DNA from: Stramonita haemastoma
Lineage: Eukaryota; Mollusca; Gastropoda; Neogastropoda; Muricidae
Length of the DNA stretch: 16,867 nt
Assembly: GCA_030674155.1 (NCBI GenBank)
Contig: CM060317.1
Coordinates: 48,213,626 to 48,230,492, forward strand
Direction of reading: 5' to 3'
This document shows, piece by piece, positions 1-7,593 of the stretch. The stretch's first letter is position 1, and every line of letters begins with the position of its first letter. A program made the position numbers and the translations under genes. Under the pieces are notes generated by a model, which saw nothing but the letters and a program-made list of their open reading frames with translations, was not told the DNA's origin and ran no database searches.

Positions 1-33
1 ACACACACACAACACACACACACACACACACAC
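1..33. repeat. (AC)n microsatellite, cut by window edge
   Basis: Nearly perfect AC dinucleotide run with one AA interruption near base 11. It continues beyond the left edge of the window, so its true length is unknown. Confidence 0.95.
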
Positions 34-37
34 GAAT

Positions 38-620
38 TTTTCAAACTAAAGGCATTTTTCTTAGCCACTCTGATGAAACAAGTATGTATGTATGTGTGTG
101 TGCGTGTATGTTTTGCGTGTACGCGCGTGTGTGTGCGTACGTGCGTCTGTGCGTCTGTGCGTGCATGTGTACGTGCATGCGTGTGTGCGTATGCACATGA
201 ATGTGTGTGTGTATGTGTGTGTGTATGTGAATAGCCATCTGTCTGCAATAGGTCCAGATCTGATATTTTATGTGACTAAAAAAAAAAACCTAGCTAAAGA
301 GAACAATATCTTGTCCATTTTGGCGGATATGTGTGGGTGTTGCTACATATAACCTTATATTTTTTTCTTGTTTATATCAGTAAGGCTTATTTTTTCATAC
401 TAAGATGTTTTCGTGCTGTCCACCATTTTTGGCTATGTACGTACATAAGTATTGTTCGTTTATTATTATGTTTATTCTCTTTTGTGAGTGTCTTCGGATT
501 TTTTTTTTTTTTGAGTGTCTGCCTGCCTACCCTGTGTTTAGTTTCTTCAGTGCAGCTTTCATGTTCGTGTTGTTTTGTCTGTGTGAGATTTTTTATTATT
601 TTTTTTTAGTTGGTATGTTT
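38..620. repeat. Copy 1 of a diverged ~600-bp duplicated segment with an internal microsatellite
   Basis: This segment shares ordered landmarks with about 1031-2260. The left flank has AAACTAAA at 43-50, GCATTTT at 52-58 and CTGATGA at 70-76, matched at 1041-1048, 1054-1060 and 1070-1076. The right flank has CAGATC, then ATTTATGTGACT-like sequence with an A run (about 255-288), matched at about 1884-1914. Further right, TTTATTCT (about 473) and TTTCATGT (about 557) match sites near 2107 and 2189. Distances from the TGTGAC landmark agree within a few bases (203 versus 209, and 286 versus 290). Identity is patchy, so the copies are old. The microsatellite inside this copy is GT-type, unlike the GA/GACA type in the other copy. 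No coding content is visible. Confidence 0.7.
89..233. repeat. Degenerate (GT)n / (GTAT)n / (GCGT)n microsatellite
   Basis: GT-rich tract with many single-base variants giving GTAT, GCGT and GTACGT words. It occupies the core of duplicated segment copy 1. Cys/Val-rich frames through it are low-complexity artefacts. Confidence 0.9.
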
Positions 621-680
621 CAGATTTTTATGTGTACATTTGTGTAATCTACTTTCTTTTTTTTACTGTAGGTACACAAG
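351..680. other. T-rich unassigned DNA
   Basis: T-rich stretch with several runs of eight or more T. Its left two-thirds belongs to duplicated segment copy 1. The open frames here are Phe/Leu/Cys-rich and consistent with composition rather than selection. I see no promoter, RNA gene or recognisable domain. Confidence 0.6.
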
Positions 681-988
681 CTTACAGACAGACAGACATA
701 CTTACAGACATAGGCACACACACCAACACAAACATACGCACAGACACAGACACACAGACAAGCGTGTGTGCGCGCGCGCCACGCTCACACACACACACAA
801 AACACACACAAAACACACACGCACGACACGCACGCACCCCCCCCCCCCCGCACCGCGCACGCGCGCGCGCGCGCACTACACACACACACACACACACACA
901 CCGACACCGACGCACGCCGCCTCCACGCACACAGTACAACACACACACACACGCACACGCACACATACACAACAACACACACACACAT
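681..988. repeat. Compound (CAGA)/(CA)n/C13/(CG)n array
   Basis: Begins with CAGA tetramers (681-735), then CA-rich sequence, a run of 13 C (837-849), an alternating CG tract (860-874) and more CA repeats with ACGC variants. The CG and CA tracts are alternating purine-pyrimidine sequence that could adopt Z-DNA. His/Thr-rich frames through it are not genes. Confidence 0.93.
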
Positions 989-1083
989 GATGCTTTTCCC
1001 TCAGAAAAAAGATGCACGATCCCTTCTCATAGGGATATTTAAACTAAATTAAAGCATTTTGGGGTTGAACTGATGAGAGACAT

Positions 1084-1087
<4 letters not shown>

Positions 1088-1160
<73 letters not shown>

Positions 1161-1360
1161 CAGAGCAGAGAGTCAGAGAGACAGAGAGACAGAGACAGAG
1201 AGACAGAGAGAAGAGACAGACAGAGAAGAGAGACAGACAGAGAGACAGAGACAGACAGACAGAAGACAGAAGAGAAGGAGAGAGAGACAGAGATAGACAG
1301 AGACAGAGACAGAGAGAGAGACAGAGACAGAGAGAGACAGAGGACAGAGAGAGAGAGAGA
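1088..1360. repeat. (GA)n then (GAGACA)n array
   Basis: About 25 GA dinucleotides at the left end give way to GAGACA, GACA and mixed repeats, ending in GA again. It is a homopurine run followed by a C-interrupted purine-rich tract. Arg/Glu and Ser/Leu-rich frames on the two strands are artefacts of the repeat. Confidence 0.96.
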
Positions 1361-1500
1361 GATGATGGTATGAGAAGAAACGTCGAGAAGAATCAGCAGA
1401 CAGACATAGTGACAAAAAAAGAAACAGAAAGAAAGACGACGATACCCCTGTGCAGAAAGTATGGACATACGACAAAAGCTAGATATGACGGTAAATGGTA

Positions 1501-1504
1501 GGAC

Positions 1505-1545
<41 letters not shown>

Positions 1546-1594
1546 GGAGAGGAGGAGAGAGAGAGAGGAGAGGAGAGAGAGAGAGAGAGAGAGT

Positions 1595-1625
<31 letters not shown>

Positions 1626-1639
1626 AAGAAAGGAAAGAA

Positions 1640-1672
<33 letters not shown>

Positions 1673-1694
1673 AGATGAGAGAGAGAGAGAGGAT

Positions 1695-1754
<60 letters not shown>

Positions 1755-1836
1755 GAGGGAGAGAGAGACAGAGACAGACAGAGACAGAGACAGAGAACAG
1801 AGAGACAGAGACAGAGAGAGACAGAGACAGAGAGAG
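1501..1836. repeat. (GA)n then (GACA)n then (GAGACA)n array
   Basis: Interrupted GA tract with GGAG and AAAG variants, then about ten uninterrupted GACA units around 1711-1753, then GAGACA-type repeats, ending next to a short GTGTGTGTATG. The order dinucleotide, tetranucleotide, hexanucleotide recurs in other arrays of the window. Confidence 0.96.
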
Positions 1837-2260
1837 TACGTGTGTGTGTATGAAAACAACCCTTTGTCGATAACAATTATGTTCAGATCCAACATTTATG
1901 TGACTTAAAAAAAAACAACACAGAAAACGACGATATCTTTCCCCTTTGTGCCAGAAATGTATGGGCATTACCCGACAAAAGCTACGATTTTATACGCGTA
2001 TTTATATTGGTATGGTTTATCGTTCAAACAGTGATGGGTGGAAGGTGGTTAGGCTGTCAGTCATTTCTTGGGCCTTTAGCCTTCATCATGATTTCTTTTC
2101 TTCTTTTTTATTCTTTCTCAGTGACTTTGCTTTTTTTTTTGGTCTGTCTTTCTAACTTTGTTTATGATGTATATTGTTCTGGGTCAGTTTTCATGTCTGT
2201 GTTTGTCTGTCTGATTTTTTTTTTGTTTTTTTTTCTCTTTATGTCTTGGGTTTTGTTGTT

Positions 2261-2398
2261 GTTGTTGTTTGTTTTGTTGAAGATCCTGTGCAAATGTTTT
2301 GCACTTTCGTTTATTTGTAACGCCAATTTCGTTCTTCAGTCTCTTAACTTCCCTATGTTATCCTCATGTATTGGTCTTGTAGTTTGTTTATCTTCTTC

Positions 2399-2400
<2 letters not shown>
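2261..2400. other. T-rich unassigned DNA before the long (TG)n run
   Basis: T-rich sequence with a short TTG run near 2255-2275. No feature can be assigned. The upstream 2010-2260 part belongs to duplicated segment copy 2. Confidence 0.5.

Positions 2401-2476
<76 letters not shown>
2401..2476. repeat. (TG)38 perfect microsatellite
   Basis: Uninterrupted TG dinucleotide run of about 76 bases. Its purity suggests recent expansion. It is followed directly by TTG and TGTC variants. Confidence 0.97.
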
Positions 2477-2480
<4 letters not shown>

Positions 2481-2729
2481 TGTTGTTGTTGTGTTGTGTG
2501 TTGTGTGTGTGTTGTCGTCTGTCTCGGTCTGTCTGTCTCCGTGTTTGTTGTCTGTCTGTTGTCTTTGTTTTTCTTTATTTTTGGTAACCTGTTACAACTA
2601 ATTTCTAAATGTCTTTTGTCTGTCTCTGTCTCTTCTTTGTTTCTGTCACTCTATGTCTGTCTGTCTGTTTCTATCTCTTTGTCTTGCTTCCTTTGTCTGT
2701 CTGTTTCTCTCTCTGTCTCCTATTTCTCT
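2477..2729. repeat. (TTG)/(TGTC)-rich degenerate satellite DNA
   Basis: TTG repeats (about 2477-2500), then scattered TGTC and CTGT words interrupted by T-rich sequence and TCTC. It ends exactly where a minus-strand SINE fragment begins. Confidence 0.8.
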
Positions 2730-2890
2730 GTCTCATCCGAAAGACTAACGCCCAGACCACCACTCATGGTCTCATGGATGGAGGAGGGGAAAGTTTTATG
2801 GCCTAACGGGATTCAAACCACCGCACACTCTGACTCGGACTTTTCGCTTTCTAGGCAAGGCGCGTTACCTTCTAGACCACCGATCCACCT
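2730..2890 (-). repeat. tRNA-derived SINE, family A, 3'-truncated copy
   Basis: Read on the minus strand, the head is GGTGGATCGGTGGTCTAGAA, followed by GCCTAGAAAGCGAAAAGTCC, GTGTGCGGTGGTTTGA and ATCCCGTTAGG. It runs into a GGATGAGAC core at 2731-2739 and stops there, joining a GACAGAGA-type tract. The same ordered words occur in the copies at 6749-6998 (plus) and 8608-9034 (minus). The head resembles a decayed tRNA with an internal pol III promoter. The box B position, GGTTCGAA in the best copy, is degraded here. It is a retroposon fossil with no coding function. Confidence 0.85.
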
Positions 2891-3080
2891 AGACTCGCTA
2901 GAGTAGCTCACTGATTGGTTTACAGCACTATGCTTTGGGCGAGAGAAATCAGGCAAAATCTGTCTGGAAGATGTTGATTGTGTGCTGGGTCTGTTCGTGT
3001 TGACAATAGCTTCGGCTGTGGTTGACCTCTTGTGCCCAAGATGGATAGATTATTTACAATATGTGCAAGTGAAAAAACGG
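2891..3080. other. Unassigned single-copy-looking DNA
   Basis: Mixed-composition stretch between a SINE fragment and the ACGC/CA array. I see no match to other parts of the window and no credible gene signal. Confidence 0.5.
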
Positions 3081-3304
3081 CACACGTACGCACGCAAGAT
3101 CGCAAACACGCACGCACGCACGCACATAGGCAGGCACGCATGCACATACGCACGCACGCATGCACGCAGGCAGGCAAGCAGGCAGGCAGGTAGGCACGCA
3201 CACACACACACACATACACACACGCACGCTCTTACAAATTCACACTCGCACGCGCACATTCACACACACACGCACACACATTCACACACGCAGGCACACA
3301 CACA

Positions 3305-3349
<45 letters not shown>

Positions 3350-3403
3350 ACACACACACACTTACACAACATTCACACACACATTCACACACACACATAT
3401 TCA

Positions 3404-3465
<62 letters not shown>

Positions 3466-3492
3466 CACGCGCGCGCGTGCGCGCGCGCGCGT
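3081..3492. repeat. Compound (ACGC)/(GGCA)/(CA)n/(CG)n array
   Basis: ACGC tetramers (3081-3160) shift to GGCA units (about 3165-3195), then long CA runs with ATTCAC interruptions. It ends in an alternating purine-pyrimidine tract of CG steps (about 3465-3492), where a single TG step is the only break. The CG tract has strong Z-DNA potential. Confidence 0.95.
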
Positions 3493-3589
3493 TTATTAAA
3501 ACGCAGCGCAATACAACACTGTACAATGTTAGCAACGTTCTCTGTCATTATGCATTTACCCCTGTAATTTTCTTTTCGCTCCTTCATTC

Positions 3590-3673
3590 GTCTTTTTCTT
3601 CTTCTTCTCCTCCTCCTCCTCCTCCTCCCTCCTCCTCCTCCTCCTCTCCTCCTCCTCCCTCCTCCTCCTCCTC
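3590..3673. repeat. (TTC)/(TCC)n pyrimidine microsatellite
   Basis: TTC repeats pass into TCC repeats with occasional CTCC and CCCT interruptions, all pyrimidine on the plus strand. Complementary Gly/Arg-rich frames are artefacts. Confidence 0.93.
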
Positions 3674-4335
3674 TGTGATTCCTCCACTTTTGTAGAATGT
3701 TCTCTTTAATCTTCTTCAATTCCCCTAAAGTTTTCATCTTTCTTTCTTCCATTTTCGTTTTCACTTGTTTATTTGGGATTTTCTTTTTTTGTGGGTCCAT
3801 TTCTTTCGCCCCCTCCCCTCTCCTCCCCCCCCCCTACCCCCTGCTCCCTCCATTCTTATCACGTGTCTTCATGTGATATATTTTTTTCGTGCCTGTCTCG
3901 GGCTATTTGTTTTCGTTTCCATCCCCCTCCATCCTCCGTTGTCATTTTTTGTTTGTTTTTGCTATAAACACCTGTTTCTCTTTTCTTCTGTGTGTTCATT
4001 TGATTTTTTTTCTTTTTCTTTTTGGAATGTCCTGGCTCATTTATTTTCCTGCCTTCCTTCCTTCCATACCTCCTTCCTTCCTTCCTTCCCTCCCACCCCT
4101 TTCCCTCCCTCTCTTCCCCGCCCCTTCCGCCCCTATTCATGCTTCTGGCTATCTTCTTTTTTATTGTATTTCTTTTTTTGTGTGTGATTTTAAACTTTTC
4201 ATCTATTTATTTATTTAATATTTTTGTATTGTTTATTTATTTATTTATTCCAATCTATCCTTGCTTTAATTGCACAGATTATTCATCACTCTGTGCCATC
4301 TCAAGCGGTTTTCTTTGTTTAGTTGCGATTCTCTT
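3674..4335. other. Pyrimidine-rich unassigned DNA with small CTTC and TTTA repeats
   Basis: T/C-rich sequence with C runs near 3818-3835, a CTTC tetramer tract around 4050-4090 and a TTTA tract around 4200-4250. No retroposon words shared with the rest of the window were found. The Phe/Ser/Pro-rich open frames follow composition. Confidence 0.6.
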
Positions 4336-4368
4336 CTTCTCTCTCTCTCTCTCTTCTCTTCTCTCTCT

Positions 4369-4454
<86 letters not shown>

Positions 4455-4509
4455 CTCTCTCTCTCTCTCTACTCTCTCCTCTCTACTCTCTCTCTCTATC
4501 TCTCTCTCG

Positions 4510-4569
<60 letters not shown>

Positions 4570-4722
4570 GTCTCTGTCTCTCTCTGTGTTTCTCTCTCTG
4601 TTTCTCTTTCTGTCTCCCTCTGGCCGTCTGTCTCTATGTCTGTCTGTCTGTGTCTCTGTGTGTCTCTCTGTGTCTGTATGCCTCTGTCCTCCAGTCTGTC
4701 TGTCTATCTGCCCCCCTCTCTC
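4336..4722. repeat. (CT)n then (CTGT)n then mixed CT/CTGT array
   Basis: Interrupted CT tract to about 4510, then about ten uninterrupted CTGT units (about 4511-4552), then CT, TCTG and TGTCTC mixtures. It is the pyrimidine-strand counterpart of the GA/GACA arrays but keeps the same dinucleotide-then-tetranucleotide order along the plus strand. Confidence 0.95.
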
Positions 4723-5018
4723 TAATTTTTTTTTTATACGTGTCTTTCTTTTTCTTCTGTTTATAATTCCCTGTTCCCTTCTCTCCTGTCACAGAGAATA
4801 TTCAAACTATACTGGCTACAGTCATAGATCTATCATCTAGTCTCCCCTTTAGCTCTGTGCTGTAATCATTTTCCATAAGCTACCTAGCATGAGTTGAACA
4901 GGTTGACCAAGAGTAGGGCTGACTCCTTTTTGGAACCTTTGCACAGGTTCTAAAGAGGCAGGTACCCATTTACAGTTGGGTGAACTGAGAGACTGTACTG
5001 AAGCCAAGGCGTGCAAAA

Positions 5019-5031
5019 CGGTCACCCATCC
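5019..5031 (-). promoter_or_regulatory. 5S-type internal box C of the SINE3-like element
   Basis: GGATGGGTGACCG on the minus strand is identical to the core of the 5S box C. It lies at exactly the 5S spacing from the box A block. Confidence 0.78.
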
Positions 5032-5044
5032 CATTGGTAACTAC

Positions 5045-5059
5045 GCTCAATGCTGCTTA
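5045..5059 (-). promoter_or_regulatory. 5S-type internal box A of the SINE3-like element
   Basis: TAAGCAGCATTGAGC on the minus strand differs at one position from the common metazoan 5S sequence. In 5S genes this block is part of the TFIIIA-bound internal control region. Confidence 0.75.
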
Positions 5060-5107
5060 ACATTAGTTTGAAGAAAGCGAGTGTTCTGACACTGAACTAT
5101 CCTCGTC

Positions 5108-5231
5108 CCCATTGCTGACATCAATGATTGACCCAGCTATAATTATTGTCAGGGTTAGAAAGGGGTGTCATTATACGGAGAGACCTGTAGATACTTTTAC
5201 TATTGTTTTCTCTGCACGCGCCTTCCTCCTC
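5108..5231. other. Unassigned DNA between two retroposons
   Basis: Mixed-composition stretch with no repeat words shared with other parts of the window. It may hold insertion-site sequence. Confidence 0.4.
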
Positions 5232-5430
5232 TATATTAAACCGAGGCCCCGCGTGCGAACGCACGCAGAACATTATGCGCGCACGTTAAATCCTGTTCCG
5301 CTTTTCGTAAGAGTAGGCCATCATGTGCCAGTTGGAACAGATGACATTTGCAAAACTGCATACACACGGGGACTGGAGGTTAAAAAAAAAAAGCATACGA
5401 TTGCTTATTCCATTATCCTCGATTTAAAAG
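5232..5430 (+). repeat. SINE family B, 5'-truncated copy
   Basis: Starts within the shared core at TAAACCGAGGCCCCG and continues through GTGCGAACGCACGCAGAAC, ACGTTAAATCCTGTTCCGC, TTTTCGTAAGAGTAGGCCAT, GCATACACACGGGGACTGG and CATTATCCTCGATTTAAAAG. The reverse complement of 11541-11745 has nearly the same sequence, roughly 85-90 percent identical by eye. That indicates two fairly young copies of one family in opposite orientation. The tRNA-like head is missing here. The element ends in an A-rich tail that passes into (AAAT)n. Any frame crossing it is incidental. Confidence 0.88.
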
Positions 5431-5480
5431 AATAAATGAATAAGTAAAAATAAATAAATAAATAAATACATAAATACATA
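5431..5480. repeat. (AAAT)n tail-derived microsatellite
   Basis: AAAT/AATA tetramers with ACAT variants begin immediately at the 3' end of SINE B. This suggests the microsatellite grew from the retroposon tail. Confidence 0.85.
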
Positions 5481-5596
5481 TCACTTTACGCGGCACATCC
5501 AATTACTTCCTTGGGTCATCTCAGACCCCCCCCCCCACATCTGACCTGTACTACCAGCCCGGAAGACCAGAAGAAGATAATACATGGGGAACGGGA

Positions 5597-5607
5597 TAGC
5601 CTAGTGG
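5597..5607 (+). promoter_or_regulatory. pol III box A of SINE B
   Basis: TAGCCTAGTGG fits the TRGCNNAGYGG type of tRNA box A. It lies near the start of the retroposon and a box B-like sequence follows at tRNA-like spacing. Confidence 0.75.
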
Positions 5608-5639
5608 TTACAGCCGTTACGCTCTTGATCTGATGGCCT

Positions 5640-5650
5640 GGGATCGAGCC
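5640..5650 (+). promoter_or_regulatory. pol III box B-like site of SINE B
   Basis: GGGATCGAGCC resembles GGTTCGANNCC with one or two changes and is correctly spaced from box A. Activity today is uncertain. Confidence 0.6.
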
Positions 5651-5900
5651 ATCACGGAGATGCCCGTTTTAGGGAATTTTACCCTGGAGTTAATATCAGT
5701 ACTGACTCCACTCCCAGCAAAAGTTTCTTTGGATGAGACTATAAATCAAGGCCCCCGTGTGCATGTGTGAATGCACGCAGAAAATTTTGCAACCACGTTA
5801 CAAACCTGTTCCACCTTTTTGGAGGAGTAGGTCATTTTGTACTTGTAGGAACTCATGACAATGAAAAAAAAACAAACAAACCCGCAAGTATTCGGGTTCG

Positions 5901-6020
5901 TGTTTAGGACCATCTCCGAATTCGGAATACGGTTACCTTAATGGTGGGTTAGAAACGGTTGCATGCGCACAATCTTACCCCTACTTAATTTCGGAGCTCT
6001 AGCCCAGGAACGAAAGAAAA
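5901..6020 (+). repeat. Element C (retroposon tail-like), copy 1
   Basis: GTGTTTAGGACCATCTCCGA, then GGTTACCTTAATGGTGGG, AACGGTTGCATGCGCACAAT, CTTACCCC, TCGGAGCTCTAGCCCAGGAA and an A-rich end. The same ordered words occur at 7594-7697 (minus), 8010-8132 (plus) and 10552-10665 (plus). I recall a similar sequence (TAAATGGCGGGGTAAAAACG and AGCCCACGAACG) as a common SINE 3' end in molluscan DNA. That recollection is untested. Confidence 0.78.
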
Positions 6021-6100
6021 CAACCAAAACAAAACACTGATGTCAAATGACGTCACTGCTCCACACAGTGTCTTAGCTCTGTGGGCCGAGAATGTTGTTC

Positions 6101-6440
<340 letters not shown>

Positions 6441-6581
6441 ACGACGATACTTCGGAGTATGCAAGTTGATTTCCGCTATATTTTTGAGTCTCCTTTCTTC
6501 CTTCTCTGGGCTTGTGTGTGTTGGGGGTGAGTAAACAGAACAGTAATGAGAGGGTCGCTAGAATAAGTGGATAGAGGGAGA

Positions 6582-6611
6582 GGGGGTGAGGTGGGGGATA
6601 GGGGGTGGGGG
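6582..6611 (+). other. G-quadruplex motif, four runs of five G
   Basis: G5 runs at 6582-6586, 6593-6597, 6601-6605 and 6607-6611 are separated by loops of 6, 3 and 1 bases. This meets the standard G3+ N1-7 quadruplex pattern with long runs. Confidence 0.8.
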
Positions 6612-6713
6612 CAGAGTGAGGCTGAAGAATAGAACTAGGGCCTACATGGTGGTGGTATGGGTGGTGGGGGTGGTGAAGAAAGAGAAGAAAATGAGGATAA
6701 AACGGTAACTAAA

Positions 6714-6736
6714 GGGGGTGGGGGTGGTGGGAAGGG
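6714..6736 (+). other. Second G-quadruplex motif
   Basis: G runs at 6714-6718, 6720-6724, 6729-6731 and 6734-6736 with short loops (1, 4 and 2 bases). It lies just upstream of SINE A. Confidence 0.7.
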
Positions 6737-6748
6737 CAGTACAATACA

Positions 6749-6998
6749 GGTGGATTGGTGGTCTAGAAGTAACATGCCTGCCTAGCAAGCGAAAAGTCCA
6801 GGTCGGAAGTGTGCGGTGGTTTGATCCCCGTTCGTTAGGGCCCAAAACTTCTCCCCATCCATGTATGGTAGTCTGGGTGGTAGTTTTCCGGATGAGACGA
6901 TAAACAGTGTTTGTGTGTGTTACACAAAATTATTTAGCGCACGCTAAATAATCCACGGCAACAAGAGAGTTGTTTGTGGCAAAATTATGGGGAGAAAA
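6749..6998 (+). repeat. SINE family A copy with GATGAGAC core
   Basis: Head: GGTGGATTGGTGGTCTAGAA (about 6750), GCCTAGCAAGCGAAAAGTCC, GGTCGGAAGTGTGCGGTGG, TTTGATCCCCGTT and GGGCCCAAAAC. The core is GATGAGACGATAAAC (6891-6905), followed by TTTAGCGCACGCTAAATAAT, CCACGGCAACA, GTTGTTTGTGGCAAAATTAT and GGGGAGAAAAGTG. The order matches the minus-strand copy at 8608-9034. Here the element is cut after the GGGGAGAAAAG block and followed by ATATCT and GT repeats. The head is tRNA-like but the source tRNA cannot be named confidently. Confidence 0.87.
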
Positions 6999-7011
6999 GT
7001 GTGCGTGTACG

Positions 7012-7057
7012 TGTATTATATCTATATCTATATCTGATTGTGTGTGTGTGTGTGTTG

Positions 7058-7131
<74 letters not shown>
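7012..7131. repeat. (ATATCT)3 and (GT)n microsatellite
   Basis: Three ATATCT-like hexamers (about 7017-7033) are followed by GT repeats with TTG and GGTG interruptions to 7131. It directly follows the truncated SINE A and precedes a possible retroposon tail. Confidence 0.93.
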
Positions 7132-7132
<1 letters not shown>

Positions 7133-7200
7133 TTAAAGTCAAAGTCAAAGTCAAAGCCAACATTTTATTTTCAGATGGTACATTGAGTAAGCAATAATTT
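7132..7200 (-). repeat. Possible retroposon 3' end with (CTTTGA)n tail
   Basis: On the plus strand, AAAGTC hexamers (about four, 7135-7158) are followed by CCAACATTTTATTTTCAGA, then GGTACATTGAG. A similar layout occurs at 10386-10440: GATTCAAGATTTTATTTT, an A run, then GGGGTACATGAAATTT. On the minus strand both would be a conserved end followed by a short tandem tail, as in LINE or SINE 3' ends. Only about 60 bases are involved, so this is tentative. Confidence 0.4.
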
Positions 7201-7246
7201 TGCTCTTTTTCATCAGCCACCTATCTAGTAAACAACAACAACAAAA

Positions 7247-7330
7247 AAAAACACGCACACACGTGTGTGTGTGTATGTGTGTGTATGTGTGTAGTGTGTG
7301 TGTATGTGTGTGTGTGTTGTGTGTGTGTTA
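7247..7330. repeat. (GT)n / (GTAT) microsatellite
   Basis: GT-rich tract with TATG and TAG interruptions, preceded by CAACAA and CACACG words. Confidence 0.9.
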
Positions 7331-7593
7331 ACACATTAAAAAATATTTCTAGTGACCTTGGCCTTATCGTGAGGATCATCAGCAGCCACTGACGTTGTCC
7401 ACCTCATCAGGCCCCTGACTTCACTCCACAAATAGGATCAGACAGCTAAGAGGTTTTTTTTAAAGGCAACATTGACTTTGGCTGCATTGCACTATAGTGC
7501 AACAGGACGGGGGAGGCTTCAGCTGATTGGGACCAGTGTTTGACTTCCATGAGGTTAGTCCATGAAGTTATGAGATTTTTCGTTGTTTTTTTT
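7331..7593. other. Unassigned DNA with a 16-bp perfect palindrome
   Basis: Mixed-composition stretch without words shared with other repeats here. It contains TTGCACTATAGTGCAA at 7487-7502, a perfect dyad. No gene can be supported. Confidence 0.5.

Larger units (their letters stand above)
1031..2260. repeat. Copy 2 of the diverged duplicated segment, expanded by two GA/GACA arrays
   Basis: Left flank landmarks lie at 1041-1076. The right flank occurs twice. One copy at about 1393-1490 follows the first GA array and contains GTGACAAAAAAAG, GACGACGATAC, GTGCAGAAAGTATG and GACAAAAGCTA words. A second at about 1850-2000 follows the second GA array and contains GTGACTTAAAAAAAAAC, CGACGATATC, GTGCCAGAAATGTATG and GACAAAAGCTACGAT. 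The second right flank continues into T-rich sequence that parallels 351-620. The simplest reading is an ancient duplication of 38-620, with a further internal duplication of array plus right flank. No coding content is visible. Confidence 0.68.
4800..5107 (-). repeat. 5S rRNA-headed SINE (SINE3-like)
   Basis: Read on the minus strand, 5059-5045 gives TAAGCAGCATTGAGC and 5031-5019 gives GGATGGGTGACCG. These match the 5S rRNA box A region (TAAGCAGCGTTGAGC) and box C region, and the start-to-start spacing of 28 bases equals that in 5S rRNA. About 50 bases upstream (5107-5060) show weaker resemblance to the 5S 5' half, with ACG, ATA and GAACAC words in similar places. The right part of the head has diverged. 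The downstream body includes CACCCAACTGTAAATGGG and GGTACCTG (about 4985-4960), words I associate with invertebrate SINE bodies. The full 3' end is not defined; 4800 is approximate. It is not a functional 5S gene because the 3' third is not conserved. The retroposon reading is strong; the subfamily is unknown. Confidence 0.8.
5585..5880 (+). repeat. SINE family B, copy with tRNA-like head
   Basis: The head carries a box A, TAGCCTAGTGG (5597-5607), and a box B-like GGATCGAGCC (5641-5650), about 33 bases apart as in tRNA genes. The core begins at GATGAGACTATAAA (5732-5745), continues through GGCCCCCGTGTGC and ATGCACGCAGAA, and ends in an A-rich tail (about 5863-5880). The downstream words AACCTGTTCCACC and GGAGTAGGTCAT match the B copy at 5232-5430. 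It is more diverged than that copy and the one at 11541. It is a tRNA-derived retroposon, not a functional tRNA gene: no acceptor-stem pairing is visible. Confidence 0.87.
6441..6748. other. Unassigned, G-rich DNA
   Basis: Non-repetitive start (about 6441-6565) followed by a G-rich plus strand with GGTGGT and long G runs, holding two G-quadruplex motifs listed separately. No gene or retroposon words are seen until 6749. Confidence 0.55.

Noticed and set aside
1049..1876. Long minus-strand open frame rich in Ser/Leu (275 codons)
   Set aside because: It reads through GA/GACA arrays, which give Ser/Leu/Cys on one strand and Arg/Glu on the other without stops. There is no domain and no typical codon pattern.
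2007..2906. 299-codon plus-strand frame, hydrophobic at the start
   Set aside because: It starts in T-rich DNA (hence Phe/Leu), crosses (TG)38 and TGTC repeats, and ends in an antisense SINE. Hydrophobicity comes from T-rich composition, not membrane segments.
2982..3695. His/Thr-rich frame of 237 codons
   Set aside because: It follows CA and TCC arrays; a metal-binding His-rich protein would need non-repeat coding sequence, which is absent.
4990..5107. Functional 5S rRNA gene
   Set aside because: Only the internal control region is well conserved; the 3' third and the terminal stem do not match and a SINE body continues.
5597..5660. Functional tRNA gene
   Set aside because: Box A and box B are present, but no acceptor or anticodon stem pairs well and a SINE body follows. 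It is a tRNA-derived retroposon.
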